Positions 1 through 7,444 of a stretch of 64,000 nt of DNA are shown in pieces (positions within the stretch are counted from its first letter, which is position 1; each line of letters begins with the position of its first letter). The translations under genes and the position numbers were made by a program. The stretch comes from Crocinitomicaceae bacterium. Its GTDB lineage: Bacteria; Bacteroidota; Bacteroidia; Flavobacteriales_D; Crocinitomicaceae. The notes below the pieces were generated by a model. The model saw nothing but the letters and a program-made list of their open reading frames with translations, had not been told where the DNA came from and did no database searches. The stretch covers positions 186,001 to 250,000 of the forward strand of contig JACJYW010000009.1 in the NCBI GenBank assembly GCA_020635955.1, written 5' to 3'.

Positions 1-1
1 G

Positions 2-127
2 TTTGGTATGAATTTGGGTATGAAAACAGTGATGTTGACAACTGTTAGTAACATTTCAACAAAGGCAGATTATATTTTTAATAATTTGCAAGCCGTAGCA
101 AGAGAGTTAGAAAAAAGTATTGAGTAG
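2..127 (+). CDS. HAD-like hydrolase, C-terminal end (partial)
   Basis: The window opens inside a gene. The frame starting at base 2 is open for 41 codons to a TAG at 125-127. The visible tail reads MNLGMKTVMLTT, then a KADYIFNNL segment. This resembles the last part of HAD-superfamily phosphatases, where a strand ending in Gly-Met-Lys-Thr-Val is followed by an Ala-Asp-Tyr and a short closing helix (family knowledge). The catalytic motifs would lie upstream of the window, so substrate and start cannot be judged. Assignment is by this short tail only and could be wrong. Confidence 0.45.
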   Translation, partial: FGMNLGMKTVMLTTVSNISTKADYIFNNLQAVARELEKSIE

Positions 128-198
128 CATTGCAGAACACCAAGAGCACTCAAGACAGGACACTAACGACTCAATACTATAAATAAAACCAACAACAA

Positions 199-963
199 AT
201 GAACCGCCTGTTTTTCTTATTTGCACTATTTTTTGTATTTGCTGTTTCAGCACAAGATCAACCCGTTGAAAAGATCAATCAAAAAGATGGTCAGGGTCGT
301 AAGCAAGGCGTATGGAAACAAGCTTACCCAAATGTTAAAGTTTTTAGATATGTAGGGCAATTCAAAGATGATATACCCTACGGAAAATTCGTGTACTATT
401 ATGAATCCGGGGCTGTTCAGGCTGTAGTGAATTTCAGTGGCAATGGTCACACCACACGCAGTGAAATGTATCACAATTCTGGGTACATGATGGCAAAGGG
501 GAAGTACATTGACCAAAAGAAGGACAGTATTTGGGTTTATTATGATGACCGGGGTATAATTTCCTATCAGGAAAACTACAAGAATGGTGTACTTGAAGGC
601 CAAAAAGTCTATTTCTACGCGCCTGTAGACGGAAAACTACCCGTAGCACGTTATGAATATTACCGGAACGGCGTTTTGCATGGTGAATACAAAGAATTCC
701 ATGAAAATAACAAAGTAAAAGAAGAAGGAAAATATAAAGATGGAAACCTGGATGGATATGTTAGAAACTATCACCGCAATGGACGATTAATGAAGTTAAA
801 ATATTACGAGCACGGGGTTCAGCACGGCCCCTGGTTCTTCTATGATGAAAGTGGTGAGCAAGTGGGAACCAAGTGGTATTGGGAAGGTCGTCTATTGAAG
901 AAGGAGGCAGAAATTCAAGAGAAAAAGGCCATTTGGGACAAACAACACCCTCGTACCAATTAA
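199..963 (+). CDS. YwqK/MORN-like repeat secreted protein
   Basis: A 254-residue protein with a clear signal peptide (hydrophobic residues 4-17, ending VSAQ). The mature part is made of repeated units of about 22 residues with the pattern G-x-x-x-x-Y-Y-x-x-G, for example GKFVYYYESG, GEYKEFHENN and GPWFFYDESG. This is the MORN-variant repeat that databases label YwqK family. The usual database name calls it an antitoxin, but nothing here suggests a toxin partner, and export argues against that role. It probably folds as an extended beta-hairpin ribbon in the periplasm or on the surface. It ends 6 bp before the response regulator gene, so the two may be cotranscribed. Function is unknown. Confidence 0.85.
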   Translation: MNRLFFLFALFFVFAVSAQDQPVEKINQKDGQGRKQGVWKQAYPNVKVFRYVGQFKDDIPYGKFVYYYESGAVQAVVNFSGNGHTTRSEMYHNSGYMMAKGKYIDQKKDSIWVYYDDRGIISYQENYKNGVLEGQKVYFYAPVDGKLPVARYEYYRNGVLHGEYKEFHENNKVKEEGKYKDGNLDGYVRNYHRNGRLMKLKYYEHGVQHGPWFFYDESGEQVGTKWYWEGRLLKKEAEIQEKKAIWDKQHPRTN

Positions 964-969
964 AATTGT

Positions 970-1647
970 ATGAAACTGTTGATTATAGAGGATGATCGGG
1001 AGTTATTGAAGTCCATCCTTTTCTATTTTAATGACTTTGGATACAATTGTGAATCTGCCAAAAGCAAAGCAGAGGCGTCAGAAAAACTAACAAGTTTCCA
1101 TTATGACTGTATCATTCTTGACCTAACTTTACCAGATGGTAGTGGTTTGGACCTCTTATCTAAGATCAATAAAACAGAAACAGAAACGGGTGTCATCATA
1201 CTTTCTGCCAACTCTAATTTGGATGACAAAGTGAAGGGATTGGACATGGGTGCGGATGATTACCTGACTAAACCATTTCATTTATCAGAGCTTAATTCAC
1301 GCATAAAATCGATCATCAGAAGAAAAAGACAAAAGGGATCGAATACGGTACAATTCAATGAAATTTGGATCAATACTGACGCGAATGAGGTGAAGATCAA
1401 TGACCAGCTACTTAAACTTACCAAAAAGGAGTATGATCTCTTGTTATATCTGATATACAATAAAGATCGTGTTGTTACTAAAAGCTCTCTTTCAGAGCAT
1501 TTATGGGGTGACTTTATGGATGCTTCAGATTCGGCTGATTCGGTTTACAGCCACGTCAAAAATCTGAAGAAAAAAATGAATCAATTGGGCTGTAAAGAAT
1601 ACATCAAATCTCTGTATGGCGTAGGATATATCTTTAAAGATGAGTAA
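970..1647 (+). CDS. OmpR/PhoB-family response regulator
   Basis: A 225-residue two-domain regulator. The receiver domain (about 1-115) has the acidic pair Asp8-Asp9, the phospho-acceptor Asp51 in CIILDLTLPDG, and the conserved Lys100 in YLTKPF. The winged-helix DNA-binding domain (about 125-223) has the family patterns LTKKEYDLLLYL and SLYGVGYIF. It overlaps the downstream kinase gene by 8 bp, so the pair is translationally coupled. Members of this family bind direct repeats with an 11-bp period. Exactly such an array lies 650 bp downstream at 2296-2339, which makes the operon starting at 2378 its likely target (inference). The stimulus is unknown. Confidence 0.95.
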   Translation: MKLLIIEDDRELLKSILFYFNDFGYNCESAKSKAEASEKLTSFHYDCIILDLTLPDGSGLDLLSKINKTETETGVIILSANSNLDDKVKGLDMGADDYLTKPFHLSELNSRIKSIIRRKRQKGSNTVQFNEIWINTDANEVKINDQLLKLTKKEYDLLLYLIYNKDRVVTKSSLSEHLWGDFMDASDSADSVYSHVKNLKKKMNQLGCKEYIKSLYGVGYIFKDE

Positions 1648-2284
1648 ACAGTCAGATAAGAACAAAATAGAATATGCACAAAACCTGTCGCATGAGTTAA
1701 TGACGCCTTTGGCTGTTATTCGTTCAAAGGTTGAATTATTGCTTCAATCACCGCACTTAAGTGAGGACGACATGAACAATCTGGATATCATTCTCAAAAC
1801 AGTGGAAAGAATGAACAGATTGAACAAAGCATTGATCATTCTATCCAAATTAGACAATAACGTTTATGTTGATTCAGAGAAAGTGGACCTTAATGATATG
1901 GTTTCTTCAGCCCTGGAAAAATTTCAGGACCAGATCAGACTAAAAGAACTGTCCATTCGGTTTTCAAGAGGAGAGGATATTGTTTTTGAAACAAATAAGA
2001 ACATATTGGATATCCTTTTAACCAATTTGATCAAAAATGCAGTGCTACATAATTACCCGCACGGTCGAATTCTTATCGAAACGAATACAAGGTATATTAA
2101 AGTGGAAAACACCTGTAATAAAGATGTTCCGGAGAATATTTTCAACCGCTTTGTTTCAAGCGTAGACAAACCACATTCATTAGGGCTAGGACTCGCTATT
2201 GTCAGTAAAATCTGCGAAAGTTTTAATTACGAATTGAGTCATAACATATCTGCTGAAAGCTTTACTATTGAAGTAAAATTTTAG
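1640..2284 (+). CDS. Sensor histidine kinase lacking a sensory domain
   Basis: A short soluble histidine kinase of 214 residues. The HisKA dimerisation helix is at about 10-72, with phospho-accepting His18 in SHELMTP. A HATPase_c domain (about 115-214) has an N-box around Asn133 (LIKNAVLHN) and a G2 box at 181-186 (LGLGLA). The usual DxGxG G1 box is degenerate, with VENTCNKD in its place. There is no transmembrane segment, PAS or HAMP region, so the signal must come from a partner protein or the kinase core itself. The start overlaps the regulator gene by 8 bp. Short orphan-input kinases of this type occur in Bacteroidota, and this one is very likely the cognate kinase of the preceding regulator. 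Confidence 0.92.
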   Translation: MSKQSDKNKIEYAQNLSHELMTPLAVIRSKVELLLQSPHLSEDDMNNLDIILKTVERMNRLNKALIILSKLDNNVYVDSEKVDLNDMVSSALEKFQDQIRLKELSIRFSRGEDIVFETNKNILDILLTNLIKNAVLHNYPHGRILIETNTRYIKVENTCNKDVPENIFNRFVSSVDKPHSLGLGLAIVSKICESFNYELSHNISAESFTIEVKF

Positions 2285-2295
2285 TAAAAAAACCC

Positions 2296-2339
2296 TTCAG
2301 ATTCTCTTCAGAATTCGTTCAGAATTTCTACAGAATGAC
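2296..2339 (+). promoter_or_regulatory. Operator: four 11-bp direct repeats (TTCAGA)
   Basis: Hexamers TTCAGA start at 2296, 2307 and 2318, and TACAGA starts at 2329, giving an exact 11-bp spacing. An 11-bp period puts each half-site on the same face of the helix, as in Pho-box-like sites bound by OmpR/PhoB regulators (family knowledge). The array ends 4 bp before a -7 box at 2344 and occupies the -33 region, as expected for an activator. The adjacent response regulator is the obvious candidate ligand (inference). Confidence 0.8.
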
Positions 2340-2343
2340 CTAT

Positions 2344-2351
2344 TAATTTTG
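2344..2351 (+). promoter_or_regulatory. Bacteroidota -7 promoter box (TAATTTTG)
   Basis: TAATTTTG matches the Bacteroidota TAnnTTTG -7 element exactly. No -33 element is visible because the 11-bp repeat array occupies that place, suggesting activator dependence. Its position puts the transcription start near 2357 and therefore favours ATG 2378 over the upstream TTG 2354 as start of the next gene. Confidence 0.7.
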
Positions 2352-2377
2352 AGTTGTTAAATAAAATAACTCAAGCC

Positions 2378-2698
2378 ATGAAAGCGCAAGCAACAATTAA
2401 CCAGTCTATAATGAATGTAGGTGTTGGCAACGTTGTGGAGAAAGAATTGATACCCCTACTCCATTTTCCAAAAGAAGAGGTGTTATTCAATAATTTTGAC
2501 AGATATCAAAGAGATAAAGATCTTGAACAAGCCATTGTTCTAGGAAATGTATATCGTTCTAAAGTGAAGATCTTTTTTGAAGATATTGAAGGATTAAAAG
2601 AGGTGCTTACAACCATCTGGGGCATCACTGACAAGCAAATTATTCTAAAACAAAATATCACTTTACCTATTCATAGAGTAGTGAGAGTGAACTATTAA
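2378..2698 (+). CDS. Conserved hypothetical protein, first gene of the regulated operon
   Basis: A 106-residue cytoplasmic protein with no signal peptide or membrane segment. The C-terminal third, with WGITDKQIILKQ followed by LPIHRVVRVNY, alternates hydrophobic residues like the strands of a bacterial PH-like domain, but the match is weak and no function is claimed. The ATG at 2378 is chosen because an upstream TTG at 2354 would lie at the predicted transcription start. It is the first gene behind the four-repeat operator and is followed 8 bp later by another small gene. Together with the two genes after it, it probably forms the output of the two-component system upstream (inference). Confidence 0.75.
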   Translation: MKAQATINQSIMNVGVGNVVEKELIPLLHFPKEEVLFNNFDRYQRDKDLEQAIVLGNVYRSKVKIFFEDIEGLKEVLTTIWGITDKQIILKQNITLPIHRVVRVNY

Positions 2699-2706
2699 TA
2701 TCAGGC

Positions 2707-3021
2707 ATGAAAAAGACCATTAAATTCATTTCATATGAATCTGCTGGCGAAGAATTTAAAATTGCCGCTCAGCACAACTATTTGAAAGATCCAAAGAATG
2801 CTGTTAAACGAATGCCAGATGACAAGACCCATAAACTGGTGGATGTCATTGAAGTTTTAATAAATGGATCTTATGTAAATGTGATCGTAAACCAGGAAGA
2901 CTTACGAAAAATGTATTGGGAACTTTACCTTGAATCATCTGATGATGGCGTATACCTGCCTTATGGTGATGACAATTTTGAAGGTGATATACTGGGCAAT
3001 GAAAATGATCTAGACTTTTAA
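2707..3021 (+). CDS. Small acidic hypothetical protein
   Basis: A 104-residue predicted cytoplasmic protein with a strongly acidic C-terminal stretch (SSDDGVYLPYGDDNFEGD). No signal peptide, membrane segment or recognised domain is visible. It starts 8 bp after the stop of the previous gene and ends 15 bp before the next, and all three share strand. It is therefore read as the middle gene of the operon controlled by the 11-bp repeat array. I do not recognise the family. Confidence 0.7.
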   Translation: MKKTIKFISYESAGEEFKIAAQHNYLKDPKNAVKRMPDDKTHKLVDVIEVLINGSYVNVIVNQEDLRKMYWELYLESSDDGVYLPYGDDNFEGDILGNENDLDF

Positions 3022-3036
3022 TTTAAATACAACAAA

Positions 3037-3354
3037 ATGAAAAAAACAATTTTCCTATTCATTCTACTTTTTGTAGGCTTTACCTCTTTCTCGCAAGAAA
3101 AGAAAACACTAACCGCAACTTTTGATGGTTATGATGGAAGCCTTTATACTTTCATGGATCTTGAGGATCAGGTACACCTATTCAATATGGTAGATGCATC
3201 AGTGAAAAAGAACTTTGACCTGAATACAGATGAGTACCTGTATGAACTATTCACTGTTACTTATACAGAGGTGAAAGATGGAGACGGAGACGTACTACTT
3301 AAAATCGTTGGACTCGAAATTCAGTCAACTGATGACGAGGATGACGAAGACTAA
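3037..3354 (+). CDS. Small exported acidic hypothetical protein
   Basis: A 105-residue protein with a good signal peptide (Lys2-Lys3, then hydrophobic residues 5-18, ending SFSQ). The mature part is predicted to be mostly beta-strand and ends in a run of Asp/Glu (STDDEDDED). It is the last gene of the three-gene operon and is followed directly by a hairpin terminator at 3384. Being exported downstream of two cytoplasmic partners, it may serve in the envelope as part of the same response (inference). No homologous family is recognised. Confidence 0.75.
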   Translation: MKKTIFLFILLFVGFTSFSQEKKTLTATFDGYDGSLYTFMDLEDQVHLFNMVDASVKKNFDLNTDEYLYELFTVTYTEVKDGDGDVLLKIVGLEIQSTDDEDDED

Positions 3355-3383
3355 AATTTTCTATAATCTGCAACAATAAAAAA

Positions 3384-3411
3384 AAAGGGTCGGCTTGCGG
3401 GCCGGCCTTTT
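3384..3411 (+). terminator. Rho-independent terminator of the three-gene operon
   Basis: An A-run is followed by GGGTCGGC (3388-3394 region), a short loop TTGCGG, and GCCGGCCTTTT. The stem has seven to eight pairs, including two G-U wobbles, and is extended by A-T pairs into the T-tail. It lies 30 bp after the stop at 3354. Confidence 0.75.
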
Positions 3412-3426
3412 AAAACATTAAACGCT

Positions 3427-3546
3427 ATGCAAAAATCAGTTAAAACGAACAGACAAGCTTTTGACCGTTTTTATTATCGTGCGTTAATCGTAGTGTTTTT
3501 GGGTGCTGGAATGTTGGTGTTATACATCATCAACAGCCTAAGCTAG
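3427..3546 (+). CDS. 39-residue single-span membrane protein
   Basis: An ATG at 3427 opens 39 codons to TAG at 3544-3546. The product has a basic N-terminal part (QKSVKTNRQAFDRFYYR) followed by one strongly hydrophobic span (ALIVVFLGAGMLVLYII), so it should sit in the inner membrane with its N-terminus inside by the positive-inside rule. It overlaps the stop codon of the convergent corA gene by 4 bp and follows the terminator of the preceding operon. The amphipathic-then-hydrophobic layout suggests a real small protein rather than chance, but there is no homology evidence. Confidence 0.45.
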   Translation: MQKSVKTNRQAFDRFYYRALIVVFLGAGMLVLYIINSLS

Positions 3547-4514
3547 AACCACTTTTTGCGTTTGATAATGATCAACGAAATGATCGTGATCACAAACATG
3601 ATCCCTAAAAGGATGAAATAGCCATATGGCCAGCCTAACTCTGGCATATTTGTAAAGTTCATCCCGTAAAGTCCAGTTAAAAAAGTCAAAGGAATAAAGA
3701 TCACTGAAAAGACAGTAAGTGTGTTCATGATCTCATTAAGACGGTGACTTTGCAGGTTGAAGATCAAATTCAAATTACTTTCCTGGAATTGCAAGTTCAT
3801 ATCAATTTCCTCAATAAGTAACTGAGATCTTTCTTTCAATAATCCAAAATAATGAGCTCCAAAATGCTCAAATTCCCAATTATTCAAATGGGCCAACATT
3901 TCTCGCAAGCTCATTAAAGAGTTTTTAATGATCAATAATTTTTGCTTCAACTGCTCAATTTCAATAACAAACTCAGGATTGGGTTTTAGTTTATGAATAT
4001 TATCAAACTTAGATACCGTGGCATGAAATGAGTCATATGCTTCTTCATATCCATCTAAGATCGCTTCGAGCAATTTGAATATTAGATAATCCGCATTTCT
4101 TCTTCTAATGATCCCTTTATTCTCACGAATATATTCACGAACCTGCTCAAAGTGGTCTCCTGGTTTTTCCTGAATGGTCCAAACGACATTGTCTTTATAA
4201 AAAAGACGAATATTGTCATGCAAAAACTCTCCTCCTTCAAACAACAGTACATTAATGGTCAGATGAAATGAATCATCCATATCAATGATCTTGTTTTTGC
4301 GATCATCTTCCTGAAACAAGATCTTCAGGAACTCATCCATGTGATTTGCAGCAATAATCTCATGTACACTATCGGCATAGCCAAAACCGTATACATTTAA
4401 CCAGTTTACCGGGCAAGATGAATCGGCAATGATGTAATTATCAGGCAATACAGTTTCTTCATACTTGTCATTATTGTACCTGAATAATTGATTACACTGT
4501 TCAAATGAGCTCAC
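3543..4514 (-). CDS. corA: CorA-family magnesium/cobalt transporter
   Basis: A 323-residue protein with the CorA layout: a cytoplasmic alpha/beta domain (about 1-150), long helices rich in Gln, Leu and Lys (150-260), then two C-terminal membrane helices. The signature GMN motif is at 284-286 (GLYGMNFTN) at the end of the first helix, and the protein ends in the basic tail IKRKKWF. CorA pentamers carry Mg2+ passively across the inner membrane (family knowledge). Length matches E. coli CorA (316). The gene converges on a tiny membrane protein gene with a 4-bp overlap. CorA relatives can also carry Co2+, Ni2+ or Zn2+, and the sequence alone does not separate these. Confidence 0.93.
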   Translation of the reverse strand: MSSFEQCNQLFRYNNDKYEETVLPDNYIIADSSCPVNWLNVYGFGYADSVHEIIAANHMDEFLKILFQEDDRKNKIIDMDDSFHLTINVLLFEGGEFLHDNIRLFYKDNVVWTIQEKPGDHFEQVREYIRENKGIIRRRNADYLIFKLLEAILDGYEEAYDSFHATVSKFDNIHKLKPNPEFVIEIEQLKQKLLIIKNSLMSLREMLAHLNNWEFEHFGAHYFGLLKERSQLLIEEIDMNLQFQESNLNLIFNLQSHRLNEIMNTLTVFSVIFIPLTFLTGLYGMNFTNMPELGWPYGYFILLGIMFVITIISLIIIKRKKWF

Positions 4515-4548
4515 AAGGATAAGTTTAATTTGACTACAAGATATTAAA

Positions 4549-4579
4549 AAAGCCAGTCCGAAAAATGCGAGCTGGCTTT
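4549..4579 (-). terminator. Hairpin terminator after the 4607-5113 gene pair
   Basis: AAAGCCAG (4549-4556) pairs with CTGGCTTT (4572-4579). On the minus strand, the strand of the 4607 and 4871 genes, the hairpin is followed by TTTAATAT, giving a usable T-rich tail. The opposite side also has some T residues, so it might act in both directions. Confidence 0.6.
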
Positions 4580-4606
4580 AGTAAAGTAAATTGTTATTGT
4601 TTGTAT

Positions 4607-4855
4607 TTAGATCCTTCCGGATTTAAGTTCCCAGTATTTACCATCAATTTGAGAGTTCAGGGCATTCAACCAATAGTTTCTATCCCTTTTATTTACAGGA
4701 GGATGAAAGATCAAATCTCCATTCTCATCCCAAAAAATAGTTTTATCATCTACAAACTCCATCACAAGAAGTTTGTTAATTAGCTTTTTTACTTTTTCAG
4801 TCTCAAGGATAGAAAAGGTCTTTTTAGGTATTAGGGTTAAAAGCACGTAATCCAT
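4607..4855 (-). CDS. Hypothetical protein
   Basis: An 82-residue cytoplasmic protein of unrecognised family. It has a helical middle (ETEKVKKLINKLLVMEF) and a charged C-terminal part containing FHPPVNKRDRNYW. There is no signal peptide or membrane span. It lies 15 bp downstream of another small gene on the same strand and is followed by a hairpin terminator, so the two probably form a small operon. Coding is supported by length, codon use like the neighbours, and this organisation, not by homology. Confidence 0.6.
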   Translation of the reverse strand: MDYVLLTLIPKKTFSILETEKVKKLINKLLVMEFVDDKTIFWDENGDLIFHPPVNKRDRNYWLNALNSQIDGKYWELKSGRI

Positions 4856-4870
4856 AATACTCGTTTTAGT

Positions 4871-5113
4871 TTATACTACATTTCCTTCTTCACTTAAATT
4901 CAGATTCTCTACTTCGTAGTTTTCATTTGAGGCATCAATCTGCAATTCTGTGACTACCAAATATCGCTTTGCTTCGTGATCGAAAATATAACCCTGCATG
5001 TGTTTTCCTTTATGAGGAAAAGAGATCATATCTCTAGGCTTAATTGACAACCAACTTTTAAAAGCCTTCTTCAATTCAGAAGACAAACTTTTGTATGTAA
5101 TAACCGTGTTCAT
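4871..5113 (-). CDS. Hypothetical protein
   Basis: An 80-residue cytoplasmic protein, first gene of a two-gene unit with the one ending at 4607. It has a helical N-terminal part (SLSSELKKAFKSWLS) followed by strands such as QGYIFDHEAKRYLVVTEL, suggesting a small alpha-plus-beta fold. No domain is recognised. It is transcribed away from the Lrp-type regulator gene at 5237, sharing a 120-bp AT-rich intergenic region with it, so the regulator could act on this pair (inference). Confidence 0.6.
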   Translation of the reverse strand: MNTVITYKSLSSELKKAFKSWLSIKPRDMISFPHKGKHMQGYIFDHEAKRYLVVTELQIDASNENYEVENLNLSEEGNVV

Positions 5114-5236
5114 TTGTATGCTTTAATTTACAACCGAAATTTACTACTGTTTGAATTTTACACAATGTTTTTACATACTCTATTTTATATTTTAAGTATT
5201 CTTTTCTATATTTATATTTTTTCAAAGTGATTTTTT

Positions 5237-5716
5237 ATGAAACTTGACGAAACAGATATTAAAATCCTCGATTTTCTCCAAAAAGACGCCACTTTAACGG
5301 CTAAGGAACTCTCTGCAAGGCTTGCGCTTTCTAGCACTCCAATTTATGAGCGCATCCGAAAACTAGAAAAGGCAGGAATTATTAAAAAATATGTTGCCTT
5401 ACTTGATCCTGAGAAGCTGAACAAACACGTCATGGTATTCATTAATATCACTATTAAGGAGCATCATCAGGCCAAAAGACAACAGTTCCTGGATAAATTA
5501 TTAAGCCTGGATGAAGTTCTTGAGCTTTATCACACTTCCGGATCACATGACTTCATGGCGAAAGTGCGTTTCAATAACGTTAAAGAATACCGTGATTTCC
5601 TGGTGGACAAATTGGCCCCAATAGAAAACATTGCAGATATTGACTCTCAGATCGTTTTGGACGATATCAAGTATACCACAGAAGTAAGATTATCTTCTTA
5701 CCAGCCTAACAAGTAA
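5237..5716 (+). CDS. Lrp/AsnC-family transcriptional regulator
   Basis: A 159-residue regulator. The N-terminal helix-turn-helix (about 2-61) starts with the family pattern LDETDIKILDFLQKDA and includes STPIYERIRKLEKAGII as recognition region. The C-terminal AsnC ligand-binding domain (about 65-150) contains the pattern LELYHTSGSHDFMAKV. Such proteins form octameric discs and respond to amino acids (family knowledge). The gene converges on the polyamine operon and overlaps its last gene by 19 bp. An amino-acid sensor beside an arginine-consuming pathway is suggestive, but the effector cannot be told from sequence. Confidence 0.93.
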   Translation: MKLDETDIKILDFLQKDATLTAKELSARLALSSTPIYERIRKLEKAGIIKKYVALLDPEKLNKHVMVFINITIKEHHQAKRQQFLDKLLSLDEVLELYHTSGSHDFMAKVRFNNVKEYRDFLVDKLAPIENIADIDSQIVLDDIKYTTEVRLSSYQPNK

Positions 5717-6666
5717 GCAAAGATCAGAGGAGCTACGATAGTAGCGTCTGATTCAATGATGAATTTTGGCGTATCAATATCCAGTTTACCCCAGGTGATC
5801 TTCTCATTTGGAACCGCTCCTGAATAAGAACCATAACTTGTTGTAGAATCAGATATCTGACAGAAATATGACCAGAATGGAATCTCTTCCATTTCCATAT
5901 CCTGATACAACATTGGAACCACGCAAATAGGAAAATCCCCTGCAATACCCCCACCAATTTGGAAAAATCCAATTCCTTTATCAGAATTCTTGATGTAGTA
6001 GTCTGCTAAGAAAGTCATATACTCAATACCACTTTTCATGGTTGAGGCTTTCAATTCCCCTTTCATCACGTAAGAAGCGAAAATATTACCCATGGTGCTA
6101 TCCTCCCATCCCGGAACAATGATTGGCAAATTCTTCTCAGCCGCAGCATACATCCAACTGTCTTTTATATCAATTTCATAATACTGTTCCAACACTCCAC
6201 TTAACAGCATTTTGTACATGAATTCGTGTGGAAAGTATCTTTCACCTTTATCATCTGCATCCTTCCAAATGGCATAAATGTGCTTTTGTAATCTTCTGAA
6301 AGCTTCTTCTTCTGGAATACAGGTATCAGTAACTCTGTTTAATCCTTTCTCTAATAAAGCCCACTCATCCTGAGGAGTCAAGTCTCTGTAATTCGGAACT
6401 CTTTTATAATGAGAATGCGCTACCAAATTCATAATATCCTCTTCAAGGTTTGCCCCTGTACAAGAGATGATCGCCACTTTATCCTGACGGATCATTTCAG
6501 CAAAGATCTTCCCTAGTTCAGCTGTACTCATAGCACCAGCCAATGTTACCATCATTTTGGCACCTTTGTTCAACTGGTCTTCATACCCTTTAGCAGCATC
6601 CACAACTGACGCAGCATTAAAGTGCAAATAATATTTTTGAATGAAATTTGATATCGGTTTATCCAT
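5698..6666 (-). CDS. Deoxyhypusine-synthase-like enzyme of polyamine metabolism
   Basis: A 322-residue member of the deoxyhypusine synthase family. The catalytic lysine of the human enzyme, which forms the enzyme-imine intermediate in its SWGKI motif, is kept here as Lys294 in ITWGKLDI. Glycine-rich NAD-contacting stretches (GGGIAGDFP, SYGSYSGAVP) are also present. Bacteria lack the eIF5A substrate, and relatives are believed to transfer the aminobutyl group to a small polyamine instead (family knowledge), so a homospermidine or spermidine type product is likely. It is the last gene of the operon with arginine decarboxylase and agmatinase, which would supply putrescine. The exact substrate is inference. 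Confidence 0.88.
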   Translation of the reverse strand: MDKPISNFIQKYYLHFNAASVVDAAKGYEDQLNKGAKMMVTLAGAMSTAELGKIFAEMIRQDKVAIISCTGANLEEDIMNLVAHSHYKRVPNYRDLTPQDEWALLEKGLNRVTDTCIPEEEAFRRLQKHIYAIWKDADDKGERYFPHEFMYKMLLSGVLEQYYEIDIKDSWMYAAAEKNLPIIVPGWEDSTMGNIFASYVMKGELKASTMKSGIEYMTFLADYYIKNSDKGIGFFQIGGGIAGDFPICVVPMLYQDMEMEEIPFWSYFCQISDSTTSYGSYSGAVPNEKITWGKLDIDTPKFIIESDATIVAPLIFAYLLGW

Positions 6667-6672
6667 GTTCGT

Positions 6673-7443
6673 TTAAAATAAGACTTGAATTACTTCAAAT
6701 AAGATTAGCAAAATTATAATCCATTCCAATATAGAGCTATGTCTATGCTGAAGAATATTTTGGTAAAGATCGAGATTTTCTTTGGCAATGGCCAGGTTTA
6801 GCTGTAATCCCTGATGTCTGCGATCAAAATCAAGATCCTTTCGCATGCTATCATACAACTCAACCAAATGCTTATCATCCCAGGCGATATCAGGCGTATC
6901 AAAAATATACAGGTTTTCAGCCACCCTGTTTTTTAAGATCAGAGTGTTCCCCATTAATTTTCTGATATTCATTCTTGAAGAATGAAGGTGCCCGGTTTTT
7001 ATCAACCCTGCTGAATAAGAGGAGGTTTTCTCTAACAATGACTCGGCTCTTAATGTAAAATCATCCAAGGCAACTGTTTGAGCCATATTAATAGCAATTA
7101 TGTGTGCTATATCGTTGGATATTTCAGGGATTTTCACTATTCCGTGTTGTACGCTCATTGCACTACCGGCTTCCACCTGGATCTCAAAATCATCAGAAGG
7201 CAAATTTTCAAGATCACGCAGATCTTTCAAAAAGAACTTCATTGTTTTTTGTATCAATTCCTTGCTCACATTAATGAAAACAACAGAACCGTAGTTCTTT
7301 AAATAGATCCAGCTATTTTCACCTAATTCAAATAATGCAAATTCATCTTCCGTTTTGGAAAGTTGGAAATCAAGATCATGAATAGCTTTAGAAATGGAGA
7401 TATTCACTCCAAGATGAAAAGCCGTTGATCTAAGAACTAACAT
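6673..7443 (-). CDS. RMD1/DUF155-family membrane protein
   Basis: A 256-residue protein of the RMD1/YagE (DUF155) family. The soluble domain has the family features FALFELGENSWIYLKNYG, VVFINVSKEL and RKLMGNTLILKNRVAENL. A single membrane helix ends the protein (about 237-256, ILEWIIILLILFEVIQVLF). The frame is open further upstream to 7551, inside the agmatinase gene, but ATG 7443 is chosen because it lies 1 bp after the agmatinase stop and begins the conserved domain. Eukaryotic relatives (yeast Rmd1, human RMND1) are mitochondrial or meiosis-linked, and the molecular role is unknown. Its place inside a polyamine operon is the main functional hint. Confidence 0.82.
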   Translation of the reverse strand: MLVLRSTAFHLGVNISISKAIHDLDFQLSKTEDEFALFELGENSWIYLKNYGSVVFINVSKELIQKTMKFFLKDLRDLENLPSDDFEIQVEAGSAMSVQHGIVKIPEISNDIAHIIAINMAQTVALDDFTLRAESLLEKTSSYSAGLIKTGHLHSSRMNIRKLMGNTLILKNRVAENLYIFDTPDIAWDDKHLVELYDSMRKDLDFDRRHQGLQLNLAIAKENLDLYQNILQHRHSSILEWIIILLILFEVIQVLF

Positions 7444-7444
7444 T

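Noticed and set aside
199..963. A toxin-antitoxin system based on the YwqK family name
   Set aside because: The protein has a signal peptide and there is no toxin-like neighbour. The database name is not supported by context.
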